DNA of 64,000 bases. Source: Cristatella mucedo (lineage: Eukaryota; Bryozoa; Phylactolaemata; Cristatellidae). The position numbers and the translations under genes were made by a program. The first letter of the stretch is position 1, and each line of letters starts with the position of its first letter. Below are positions 53,700-64,000 of the stretch, piece by piece. Location: contig WPIO01000110.1 of assembly GCA_009760855.2 (NCBI GenBank), forward strand, positions 963,501 to 1,027,500. Direction: 5' to 3'. The notes beneath the pieces are model-generated. The model saw only the letters and a program-made list of their open reading frames with translations, had not been told where the DNA came from and did no database searches.

Positions 53700-54470
53700 A
53701 CGCTAAAGCAGAAACTTGGAAAATGCTACTAGTAGTTGGCAACAGCAGCAGATAGCCACTTTGGATCTTTGGTCTTTAGAGAGATTAAGCAGGTTAAATC
53801 AGCCGCCCTTACTTTTTACTGTACCGAGCCTGGATAACTCTATCATACTCGAACCCAGTCTAGTCGCTGGTACACCATTGGGAAAGCAAATATGACATGG
53901 CCTGCTGCATCAAGCCTCCAAGCGCTGCCCGTTTTGCTTATGCAGGGATTGATTAGACTTGGAAAAACTAAAAACAAACTGCCTATTTAATAAATTCGTA
54001 TTCAAGCTTCGTGCAGCCTTCCAAGCGCTAACGCAGGGCCTCGAGCAGGTGGTTGTCATCCTGCCCCTTAAGAAGTTTGCTCTTGCAGTATTGAATATTG
54101 AGGGCTGATTGCAGGTTCTAGAAATCAGGGAAAATGTGCATCGTACCAATTTTTATCAAGCGGAGTCAAACGACGAGTTGCAGAGCCACAAGTTTTAACT
54201 TCGGTCCAATGGGAGCATTGTTCTCTGCTGTACCTACCAGATCGCGATCCACCAGTCATAGCCGAGCTGCCGCCGGTGGAGTAGCCTTGGCTTTCATAAC
54301 CTGAAGCACGTGCACAAACTTGTTAAAACACATCATGCCAGCGCCCAGGACCTCGATGACCGCTAGCACTCACAGACAAAATTTAAGTAGAGTCTACCAC
54401 GTTTCAGCAAAAAGTCTAAAGTAACAGCACACACTAATTCGACTGAAAGCAGCTGGTGTAAAAATATCAA
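53700..54470. other. Spacer, nothing firmly recognised
   Basis: cactcgaacccagtctagt-like sequence near 53850 could be a worn tRNA-like SINE head; not enough to call. Confidence 0.3.
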
Positions 54471-54479
54471 ATAAAAAAA

Positions 54480-54606
54480 ATAAAATTCATTTTTATAGCG
54501 CCATAAGAGTACGTAATCGCTATGCAGGCGCTTTACAAGTGCTACGGAGCTCGAGCCCACGACCTCGGCGAGACCTCGGTCGGGGGCACTTTAACCACTG
54601 GACCAA
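54480..54606 (-). mobile_element. tRNA-derived SINE family B
   Basis: aaaattcatttttatagcgc, aggcgctttacaagtgctac, ggagctcgagcccacgacct, ending ttaaccactggaccaaa. Its tail is closer to the LINE II form (gcgctttacaagtgct) than in other copies. Confidence 0.8.
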
Positions 54607-54811
54607 AGAAGGCAAAGACAAATACAAGTAGCGAGTGCTACTGCCCTAATGGGGAATGAATACAAGCTACAAGCTCGTGCGCCTGCAGGCAACTGCTTAC
54701 GACCAAACGTGGATTCAAACTGTCCGTCACGAGGTTAATTACCCGGACGCTTGCCTTCGATGCTGAAGTCCTCCAGCAAGGAAGGTGCACGAGCAACAAA
54801 GAACTTTTCGA

Positions 54812-55120
54812 ATGCAAGCGGCCAGTGGCACTGAGGGCAGCGCATCGGCGGCCGAGGGACCGAGTCGAGCAGCATCTATTCCCCAAACGCACCGAGGAAG
54901 AGCTCCAGCTTCGGAGGCGATCAATCAGCTGGTCCAGTTGACCAATCAGAGGCATCGCCTGCTTCAAGCCCTCAGCTGCAGGCCACAGGGCTCGGGACTT
55001 CCAGGCGATGCGTTTCGAGACACCGAGCTTATGTCACGCAGTTCGCCAGCAAGCTACACGATAACGAAAGCTCGAATCAAGTACATGAACGAAAAGTGGG
55101 GCCAAGCAAAGAGGAGTTAG
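54812..55120 (+). CDS. Unrecognised 102-codon reading frame, possible small gene or exon
   Basis: Starts MQAASGTEGSASAAEGPS and has a heptad-like hydrophobic stretch SEAINQLVQLTNQRHRLLQA (about 46-65), then a basic ending KARIKYMNEKWGQAKRS before TAG. It lies in a repeat-free, GC-richer stretch and is not made of simple repeat, so it could be real. I recognise no family. Against it: only 102 codons, no visible splice or regulatory support, and a weak start context (cgaATG). Confidence 0.3.
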   Translation: MQAASGTEGSASAAEGPSRAASIPQTHRGRAPASEAINQLVQLTNQRHRLLQALSCRPQGSGLPGDAFRDTELMSRSSPASYTITKARIKYMNEKWGQAKRS

Positions 55121-55885
55121 AGGAATAGACACTCACTCCCCAGTCAGCGTCCATTCCTGCAGGGACTGCATCGGGGTGGGGGGTCAGTTAGCGCTCGGCC
55201 GTAGCAGCCCACTGAGGGACGCAGCTCGGCTGTGACAAGTGAGATGCGTGGCATCGATGAGAATATAGAGCCTACGTAGATAGACGTATACGTATATAGA
55301 GCCTACGTACAGTCGTAGAGCGCTCGCTCGCATGCTGCATTCGCGGGCGACGCAGTAGCAGCAGCGGCAGCAACAGTCAATGACTACGACAGACTAAACA
55401 ACTAAGTTGATTACAGGGATTCAAGATTATCACGCTTTTCGGAGTTAGTTATTAACAATGTGTCAGCGTGTGCTATCTTAAACTAAGGAGCTCTCCACAA
55501 ATTTCTTCATCATCAATCTAAATGACCTAAATTGTTTGTAGAGGTTCCCAGACACATTGGAGATTAGGATCGCAGCAACACAACTTTTTGGCATGATAAG
55601 CTAAACGTAAACGTGCTAAGATAATCACCAAAAGAAAAAAAAGAAGATTAGAAGAAGAAAGAATAAAAATATATTTAAATTTAAAAGCTGCAGCCTGTGC
55701 AGTGCCAGCCAGTAAAGTACCAGTGATGCCCAGGCGATATGAGAGGCTCTCGAGAAGTACTTGGTGATCAATAGTTTCACAAACTGTGAAAGATCAAGCA
55801 GAACAAGCAGAAAGACTTTACACGTCTGCATTCCCAAGACGGTCGCTAAACACCCGATGAAATTCTGACTCTGCGGAGAATAATT
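55121..55885. other. Spacer, nothing recognised
   Basis: GC-rich then AT-rich after 55400. A small repeat of cgta/tatagagcctacgta occurs at 55265-55315. Confidence 0.4.
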
Positions 55886-55889
55886 AGGT

Positions 55890-56320
55890 CAAATAATAGC
55901 AATGATATTTGTATATCCAGACATATGTATCTCCAGAGAACTTTTTCTTCCTAGGCTTCCTTAAGATGTGCTGAAAAGGAAGCGTGATTGAACGGTTGGT
56001 GGTAGCAGGTTCAATTTTTACAAGCATGACATGGTTGATCTAAGTAAGTAAGTAAGTACTAGCTGATTTAACAGCCTCTTTTGTATAGCGACAGAAAAAG
56101 CCTTAACGGCTATCACCACCGCTTGTCGCGGCAATAAAGAATCGCCCACCGCAGGATTCGATCCCACGACCTCGGGACCGAGGTCGTGAAAAGAAACTGC
56201 CTTACCTAGTGTGCCATCACGCACAGGGTCAGCATGAAATGTGGTTAGTGGCAGCGTGCACAGTGTCAGCATGCATGAGCACACCAAGAACGAATCATAT
56301 GAACCCACTACACGCTGGCA
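55890..56320 (-). mobile_element. LINE family II 3' end split by a SINE A
   Basis: 55890-56045 is the tail (aatgatatttgtatatccag ... catgacatggttgatc), 56219-56320 resumes with cacagggtcagcatgaaatg, continuous with the order at 36.9 kb. The SINE sits between. Confidence 0.8.
56055..56218 (-). mobile_element. tRNA-derived SINE family A inserted in LINE family II
   Basis: Complete reverse copy: (taag)4 at the 3' tail side, ctagctgatttaacagcctc, gccttaacggctatcaccac, then caggattcgatcccacgacc (reverse B-box) and the end ctagtgtgccatcac. Confidence 0.85.
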
Positions 56321-56389
56321 TAAACAGGAATTAACTTACTTCCTAGATTTGAAGTTTCTCGCGAGAACTTAGCAGCTTGTCTGCCATTG

Positions 56390-56885
56390 CTTGTTAGTGA
56401 TACCGTTACTCTTACGCTGACCCGCAAGGCCCGCCGCGGCTTGGCTCCTCCGTACATAGCTGAACTGCTGCACCAGTCTAAGCCTGTTCGCGCCCTCATG
56501 TCCTGTGTGGACACTAGATGAGCTGTCCCATCAGTACACTTAAAAACCGTTGGCGACAGAAGCTTTAGCTCTGCAGGTCCTAGACTCTGGAGCTCATTTC
56601 TACAATTCAAACGCAACAAAAACTGCTCTCCTGCTGCCGAATATGGTACATCCTTTCCAGCCGTCCTGAGCTGCTTCTTCCACGATAATCACTACCTCAA
56701 TCGTTCTACTCGCTCAGCTATGCTTCTTACTGTCTCTTTGTTGAGTGAGACGAAGTCTGTTGGGTACCAAATGCGGAACGAAAGCCGCTTAATCTGCGAG
56801 TTTTCCATACAATACTCTCCTGCGTAACACCCACATAGTTATTCTGGCTTTGTGGAGTTACTAACGGAGATACGACGATTACTTG
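56390..56885 (+). mobile_element. LINE family I 3' end
   Basis: gcttggctcctccgtacata, the LHQSKPVRALMSC-like frame, gcgacagaagctttagctct, then the tail cccacatagttattctggct and ggagttactaacggagatac. Confidence 0.8.
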
Positions 56886-56889
56886 TCGT

Positions 56890-58150
56890 TAAGCAACTTT
56901 ATTGGCCGTGCATGGGGAGCGAAAGCCCTCTGACGCGACGTCCGGCTGTCACGCAGCGGCTTCTCATGTGTCCTTACTCTTTCAGACGTTTTCTTTTGTT
57001 TCCCGCAGTATATGGTCACTGGTCATCCCATTCGAATGCCATGCGGTTGCCTTGCGTCTGTACAGTTTGCCCTCTTCCGGCCACGCCCACAGCCTTGGGC
57101 CGCGGCTACAGTCGCTGCGTAGTATTTCCGTCTTTTCATTTTTCTTTCTCCCCAATTATTTCATTGTCGCCGCTGCCGCATGTCGTGCTATAGTAGATTG
57201 ATCCAGATCTACGGCCTGCAAGATGGCACAGACGCGCAAGCCTTTCGTAGACGCTGCCACTTAGGTAATTACTAGATCGGGCAGACCGGCGGTTCAAGTC
57301 GCGTGACCGATCGCCTAACTCTGTTAAGCTGGAGAGTTTCCACGGCGCACTCAAGCACCGGGCAGCTTCCTTTGTGCATACGATAACCTAAGGATTTCAT
57401 CGCAATACAGCTGAGTCTGAAAGACAATCGATTAAGTAGGGAGGCTAGAAGTTTGCAGCGAAAATGACTCGGTCAAGGCCCCTCCGTGGCTCGAGTTGAG
57501 GTTTCGTGGCGAGGAGCAGGCTAAAGTCTCCAAGCGAGTGCCACCACCTAAAGGTAGAAGGCTGGTTGGCGGGCCTAATGAGTGCTGCTGCTTTTAGACT
57601 TGTGGTGCTCGTTGTGCCCGATGCACTGCTTTGATTTGAGCCTCGAGCTGCTTGCGTTGATTTCGATCTCGCTTGCATTACGTGCTCCGCTGGATTCAAT
57701 TCATTCGCAGGTTCATGCTTGATTGCAATGCACCGAAAAATCAGGCAAACAACTTCACTTGAGCAACACAAGATCTAAACAAATTGTAATGAGTTACTCG
57801 GTATTTCCGTCTACTTCTGACCAACAAGTAAATTCAACGTTGAGCGTTACTAGAGGCTGGACAAGAAGAGATTATGGTATTGCAGCTTGTATTCTTTGAG
57901 TACTTGCAAGCTTAAACACAGCCAAAATTCAGTGAGATTAATTAAATTTATTATAAAATATAGAATATGCATCTATCAGACAAGGCAGGCACAGGTAAAA
58001 TTCGTAAAAAAAATTGACTTTTAATAAATGAAGTCCTCTTACCTTGAGTATATTTTACCTTTAAAGAACGTTACGAGTCGAAATTCAGGAGTGATTAACA
58101 ATATTCACATTTCATTTGGTTATTTATCAATAAATAAATAATAAATCACT
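56890..58150. other. Spacer, nothing recognised
   Basis: A 113-codon + frame (56852-57193) and a 108-codon - frame (57771-57445, with an SSASGTTSTTSLKAA stretch) exist; neither resembles a family. Confidence 0.35.
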
Positions 58151-58158
58151 TTCATTAA

Positions 58159-58808
58159 GGGGGTATGTCAGGAAAAAACCTATGAAATTTGTCCGACAAT
58201 CAAATATGTGTTTATGGTATCTTTCGAAAGGCAAATATGTTAGAACTGGGATAGGAAGTTCTGACGACTTCAACGTGAAATAAAAATTGGTTATGCCAAT
58301 CACGTCTAACCCGAATGTAAACAGGAAGCAACAAATCTACAAATAAAAAATGTACCGATCTCTACATCCTATGCGAATTGTATCCCAACCTGTCAAACCC
58401 TGGTAGATCGCTATAGATGCTTGAAGCTTGTTGAGGTGCTTGTTACTTTTATACAGCTTCAGTTCCAGGGTTGTTTGGTGCCTATAAATGAAATAACTCA
58501 ACTGGTATTTCACGTCTCGGGATGAAATCTGAAATGCGAGTTCAGCTCTGCTTTTCCTACCCGAGATTCTAATATTTTTGATTTCAGTTTGATACATTTG
58601 GCTGTATACGTCATCAAACGTCCTTAAGCTTTATTTTCCGTAATAGTGGACATATAGAACCAATTGTTTGAATAACAAATGTTTCCTTTCATGCGGAAGT
58701 AGTCAGAACTTCCGATATCAGTTCTAACATATTTTTCTTTCGAAAGGTACCATAAACACATATTTGATTGTCGGACAAATGTTATAGGTATTTTCTTGAC
58801 TTTCAGCC
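58159..58808. mobile_element. MITE-like non-autonomous DNA transposon with about 110-bp terminal inverted repeats
   Basis: The left end (58159-58275: gggggtatgtcagg, gtccgacaatcaaatatgtg, tttatggtatctttcgaaag, ttagaactg) is repeated inverted at the right end (about 58690-58808). TTAA flanks both ends (58155-58158 and 58809-58812). TTAA target sites are typical of piggyBac-type elements, but the tips are not clearly piggyBac. The interior has an 86-codon - frame (58597-58337) of unknown relationship. Confidence 0.8.
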
Positions 58809-58904
58809 TTAAATGATTTTATTCCTTGTAAACTATGTGTGCCAAGCATTTAAGAAATTCATTTGAAAGGACCCGTCATTTTAAACATAACATTATGAGA
58901 TTAG

Positions 58905-59005
58905 GCTACATTGTGTTCCCTTTGCAGCAAATGTAAAGCGCCTAGAAAGAGATTAACTTCTCTCTGAGGGCGCTTTATCAAGTGCATTATTATTATTATT
59001 CAATA
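58905..59005 (+). mobile_element. LINE family II 3'-tail fragment
   Basis: ttccctttgcagcaaatgta, aagcgcctagaaagagatta, gggcgctttatcaagtgcat then (TAT)n. It is the cleanest example of the tail hairpin. Confidence 0.85.
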
Positions 59006-59009
59006 AAAA

Positions 59010-60415
59010 TAGCTACTTGATAAATATATACAATTTGAAGTAGGTTACAACTCAATAAATATGTGGGTTATTGATATTTTATCACAATGCAATAGTCACA
59101 TTTTTCTATAACAAAAAATAATTTCATTTGATTGATTATGACAGCAAACCCGGGATTAGTAATCTGGTTTCACAATTTTTCATATTTCGTAAGCATTCCA
59201 CTCAGCTTATTTTTATTGCCTCATAAAAAAGATACTGGACAACCCGTTGACTTGAACAAAAGTAGGTGTCCATATGCGTGGTTAATTATCTTAACCGTAA
59301 ACATTTAAATGTACCAAATATTGTATGATGTTTTGTGGTCAAAACTGAAGTGCAATATACCATATTTAATATCCTGATATTCTGATAATGTCTTATACTC
59401 ACTCTGGTTTTGCGAATGCACCGATCGCATGAGTGCAGACATGACCAGCTCCAGCCTAAACCAGTGACAGAAATCCATTGTTACTCCTGCAAAAAATATG
59501 CGTCATGATACATCGAAGATTAACGTGACTTGTCGGAATTATTCTATCAAAGCTACTTAGTCCGAAAATATTCCCTTCCTTAAGACAAACATAAAACCTA
59601 TCTGCAGACGCTTTCAACTATGTGGCGCTCAGATGTATATATTGAAGAAAATCCGTAGCCAGCTGGTCTATATTTTAAGTGTGCAATCAAAGCTGGTAGT
59701 TTCTCTCAGCAGCTTTGTGTCAATAGCATGAAATGAGGTATGCTAATTACGATATGACTTTGGGGGCACAATCTAGGCCCCATTTTATGGAATCTGTCAC
59801 TGCTGTGCATCGATATCAGTGAAATGCATAATGAAGACAATATATTAATTTGAGACACGTTTCATCTTTTTGCAAAACTCAACGGGATTACAACGAAAAA
59901 TGACGATAAGCCCAAAACTAGGCCAAAAGACAAACCGATTTTCATTCGGCTAAACAAACTTTCATATTTGTGACTGAGTAATTATTTTGTGACCTAATGA
60001 GAATTCACATTTTGGAAAGTTCTATAACGTAATGAATTCGAACTAGAACCGGATGCATAAGAAAAGACGGATATAAGTTTATTTAACTGCTGATGCCTTT
60101 GCTTGGATCGCGGATTTATCTCATCATTACGACATTGCTCCATCATTTCCGCAGGTCCTGATGCTGAATAGGATAGTTTATAAGTATAATAATGACTGCC
60201 TAAAATGCTCCCCACGAGCTTCCTTAAGGCAGTTGCTAAGACGTCCATTTCTGAAACAACGCATCTCTGGCATATATGTATGAGAGAAGTATGACCCTAC
60301 TGCCGGGCAGATGACAGTTTGCACTCAGCCGACTAGCTAACGTGATGGAATTTTCATTTCGAACCTCGCAGATATAATACAATAGACAGTGCAACTAATT
60401 AGTGTGGGCAATTAT
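59010..60415. other. AT-rich stretch, nothing recognised
   Basis: About 1.4 kb with no family repeat or coding signal. Confidence 0.45.
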
Positions 60416-60424
60416 GCAGTAATC

Positions 60425-61120
60425 ATAATAATACTAGTAATGCACCTGATAAGACTTTTGACTCTAGGCGCTTTACATTTGCTGCAAATTGAAATGCAAT
60501 TAAATGGTGATTGTTTATCATGCTTGATAAACAACATGAATAACATGGTTAGGAGTGACATACACAGGGTCAGCATGCAAGTGTGGTTAGTGGGCAGCAT
60601 GCAACAGTGTCAGCACGTACAAAAACATACAGGACGAATCGCAGGGACCCACTAAATGCTCTCATAAATAGGTGCGTTTTAAGATCTTTTTAAATGTGGT
60701 CAAGTCAGTGGATATCGTCACGCAAGTCGGGAGTGAGTTCCAGGCTTTGGGAGCATAGGAACTAAATGACGGTCTCCAAAGGATTTGAGGTTTGAACGAG
60801 GTATTGGTAGACTTTTGGATTCTGAAAAGCGGGTGGTATGATGCTTGGCCTGGTGAGGAAGTAGATCTGATAGATGGGCTGGAACCAAAAAATTAAGGGA
60901 CCTAAACGTGAGCGACAAAACCTTGAAGTCGATCCGTTGCTTGACTAGTAGCCAGTGCAGTGAAGGTCGGCGAGAAGCGGTGTGATGTGGCAGCTACGAC
61001 GCTCACGACAGAAAAGCCTAGCTGCAGAGTTTTGTACCAGCTGTGAGCGCCTGATTGCACATACCGGTAGGGCCAGCAAGCAGTGAGTTACAGAAGTCAA
61101 GAGAAGTAGTGCGGCTCAGT
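60425..61120 (-). mobile_element. LINE family II 3' end
   Basis: The - strand reads SLTFRSLNFLVPAHLSDLLP, SESKSLPIPRSNLKSFGDR, then the 3' UTR back to 60425. It extends into the region upstream (LVQNSAARLF, RERRSCHITPLLADLH) further than most copies. Confidence 0.85.
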
Positions 61121-61134
61121 GCCGGCGGAGCTCA

Positions 61135-63145
61135 GCAAAGAACAAGCTGACCTTTCGGGGAAGATGGCACCTCAGGGGTCGCATACCCCCTGATCTTCCG
61201 CCTCCAATGATCTCCCCGATCTTCCGAATCCGAAACTCTGACTAAGGCTAAGTATATATATTTCACTGTAGCGTCTAAGACGCGCCAGTTGTACTGCACT
61301 AAATAAGAAGTGTCTCGTTTTAATATGCAACTTTCATTGGCTTGGTCACTACGAACTTCAAATGAAGAATGCTATGGCAGGCTTCAATGGTGCTGCACGG
61401 TTACCTTAGTGGATCAAAGTCGTGCGAATTCTCGCTGGAAACCCTTGCAATAGATTTTCCTTCAAGCAAGGGCGCTGGCGTCTCTCAATGCTCTGACGTC
61501 AGCCATCTAAAAAAAAGTCAGCATTCAGCCTCAGGTCTGGGCGAAATTTGCTAACAGTCCCCCGTGTGCCGGAGGAATAGGACCAAACTGTGCTGTGATG
61601 ATAAACCTGAAGCAGCAAATATATATACAGCCCAAAACTACATTAAATGCAGTACACGAAAAAAGATTTTGCATAGGCGTTGTCACTATTTTCACAGATA
61701 CACTAGATTGGACAGCTGAAACGATGACCAGATTGACAAGTAATAATCGCGAGTTTGCTGCTTCCCATGTGGTTGTTTTCTTACTCTTGCCAATGGGAGG
61801 ACCTGCAGGCGGACCACCTGGGCGAATCCTTCTGTTTCGAGCTGATCAGCTAATCAGCCGACGCAGAGAAATCGTAGGCTACCTCTGCTAGGCGAAAAAG
61901 GTCGAGCCGATCGATCGATCGAGAAACCATCTCGCTTCCTCGGGCAATTGATCGCAGCACATCATTCCTGATGTGCTGACAAAGTTTAGGTTAAAGGTCG
62001 AGATCCATAGGATAATGATAAATGTATTGGATAATGATATTCTAGTTACCTGAAAATTTCCGCGAGAATCAGTCAAGGAAAGAGCAATGTGCTCAAAAAG
62101 TGATGGATCAGTATGGTTCTTAGCTAGACACTGCGCTTCTCTTCGAATTCACCACTTCGCCACCTTGCTCCGGTGGCAAAGTTTGTTGGCGATCCCGATC
62201 ATTAAGAAATTTTTTTAAGCAGAAGCAGGCTATCAAAGTTATCAGCAGCGTTGTCTACCGTGCTGATGATATAAGCGAAGACGCAGAAAGCGCTCTCGCT
62301 GGCTGCGTGAAGTGGAACACCCAGACAGTGTGAATTGCAGTTTCACTATATTTGCATACAAGAGGCTAGAAGCTTTTAGTAAATCAGATATCTGGAGCCT
62401 GATCTTGTGGATGTAAACGAAAGTGCAGACAATTGTACTACGAAATCAGGTTTAGATGACGTAGGCATACAATTTAATAGCATTCACGACCACAAAACAT
62501 CCGTAATCCCAAATTCACACAGAATGAGAGCGACAGAGACAGAAACAGGGCGTGGAAATAGAAACAAGATGGAGGCGAAGATGAAGAAGAAGTCGATCTT
62601 GTGAGCCATCCGAAACTGGGCTCCTCTGCAATACAGGTGCAATCCTGAATCAACTTTGGAGTAAGAAACACGGGCTGGCACTCCAACGCTTACTAACCGT
62701 ATTAGTCACGATGCATGCAGCAGAGAGACCCGAAAGGGCTAGGCGAGTCGCTGCTCCAACAGCCATCTTTTTCGATTAATGTTTGAGTCTTCAAAACGCC
62801 AACAACGCTTGCCCTAATTACGTCCGAGCGGTCTCACTGACCTCTGGCCTGTTCAGGCGCGGCGTATCGCGCGTGCGACAAGTCAGTGAGGAGCACTGGT
62901 CCTCTGTCCTCACGAAGGCGAGTGAACGGTAATTACCACGCCGCCCGCTACATGACGTATTTCCTGCTGGCGAACATCTTGCTTCGGCTGTAGCATTTTC
63001 GAGTGCAGTAGAGCGGGGAGCAAAGAATTTCGTGATGCACGCGTAAATTTGTAAATGCCAACGCTGGTTGAGCCTTTGGTAATTATAGTATAGCCAATCC
63101 AGTGGTCTGATTTCAATCGGCCTTTCAGAGCGGTAATTGCACTTA
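61135..63145. other. Spacer of about 2 kb, nothing recognised
   Basis: Frames up to 98 codons (61595-61891 +) are not similar to anything I know. A (GATC)n palindromic patch occurs at 61909-61922. Confidence 0.4.
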
Positions 63146-63149
63146 CGTT

Positions 63150-63765
63150 GCTCAAAGTGGCAGATAGGCTTTCTGTCGTGAGCGTTGCAGTTGCCACATC
63201 ACTCCACTTCTCGCCGACCTGCACGGGCTACCAGTCAAGCAACGGATTGACTTCAAGGTTTTATCGCTCACTTTTAGGTCACTTCATTCTTTGGCTCCAG
63301 CCTATCTCTCAGATCTACTTCCCCACCAGGCCAAGCATCGTACCACCCGCTTTTCGGAATTCAATGGTCTACAAATACCTCGTACAAACCTCAAATCCCT
63401 TGGAGACCGTGCATTTAGTTCGTATGCTCCCAAAGCCTGGAACTCCCTCCCGACTTGCATCAGAACATCCCCTGACTTAACCACATTTAAAAAGAAACTA
63501 AAAACATGTCCATTTATGACAGAATTTAGTGGATCCCTGTAATTCATCCTTTATGTGCTGACACGGTTACATGCTGCGACAAACCACACTTGCATGCTGT
63601 CCCTGCGCATGTCCCCCTAACCAAGTTATTCTTGTTGTTTATCGAGGATTGCTGCCATTAATATTTTGATCGTGCCTTCTATACAGCAAATGTAAAGCGA
63701 ATAGAAAGACATTAAGTTTTCCGAGTATACTTTATCAAATGTGTTATCATTGTCATTGTCATTAT
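63150..63765 (+). mobile_element. LINE family II 3' end
   Basis: The clearest coding match of the family: HFILWLQPISQI/MAPAYLSDLLPHQAKH, FSEFNGLQIPRTNLKSLGDR, AFSSYAPKAWNSLPTCI, LTTFKKKLKTCPF, then the tail tgtaaagcgaatagaaagac and tttatcaaatgtgttatcat. Confidence 0.88.
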
Positions 63766-64000
63766 TAAATAAACACAAAATAAAAATGATGGAACATTCC
63801 TATGATATTCCTCAGCTGCGTCACATCTTGTTTCACTAAATCAAAACGAGCAACGCTTGACAGTGACTCTAAAGTCACAGTTTATAGTTATTGTATTCTT
63901 CGTTTCATACTCATTAAAGCTTCGCTGCCTTTTAGTGGCTTTACTATTTGTTATGATCGCGCATACCTGCTGACTGCTTTTCACACACTTTCCGAGATAC

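Noticed and set aside
53245-53742. 165-codon - frame as a host gene
   Set aside because: Contains YANNTQLY and the downstream LINE block; it is retrotransposon debris.
61909-61922. GATCGATCGATCGA palindrome as a regulatory site
   Set aside because: Short simple repeat with no context supporting a function.

Overview
The window is metazoan nuclear DNA, probably from an invertebrate with motile cilia. Coding sequence is split by introns with GT-AG junctions. The spaces are filled with decayed CR1/L2-type LINE fragments, two families of tRNA-derived SINEs, a TTAA-flanked MITE-like element, a Tc1/mariner remnant and long GA/CT, AT and GATA microsatellites. I cannot name the species from the sequence alone. 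No prokaryotic, viral, CRISPR or operon-like organisation is visible.

The first 35 kb is gene-bearing. Four genes could be rebuilt exon by exon from conserved peptides, with splice phases that agree across every junction: (1) PAIP1, a PABP-interacting translation factor, + strand, 1963-5796, two exons, 477 aa; (2) PRIM1, the catalytic small subunit of DNA primase, - strand, 17780 down to 8427, seven exons, 429 aa with all three catalytic aspartates; (3) a CCDC63/ODAD1-type outer dynein arm docking subunit, + strand, 18286-26578, nine exons, 555 aa; (4) a DUSP14/18/21-type dual-specificity phosphatase, - strand, 34442 down to 31320, two coding exons, 230 aa. PRIM1 and the ciliary gene are head to head with 505 bp between their start codons, so they probably share a promoter region. 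PAIP1/PRIM1 and the ciliary gene/DUSP are convergent pairs. The genes belong to different processes (translation, replication, cilia, signalling), and no functional cluster is implied.

From about 35 kb to the end there is no gene I can recognise. It is a graveyard of LINE 3' ends, some nested, with SINEs inside LINEs. Two places may hold real host sequence: a CpG-rich block at 48.3-49.4 kb with a strong splice donor, and a 102-codon reading frame at 54812-55120.

The most interesting things are structural. One SINE family and the LINE share a 3' tail with a small hairpin, pointing to LINE-driven SINE mobilisation. A SINE has inserted into another copy of itself in opposite orientation with a visible target duplication. 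A SINE pair forms an inverted repeat in the PAIP1 intron. Long polypurine tracts start right after two 5' splice sites of the ciliary gene, and one of its introns is either GC-AG or uses a weak upstream GT. I found no convincing undescribed multi-gene system.
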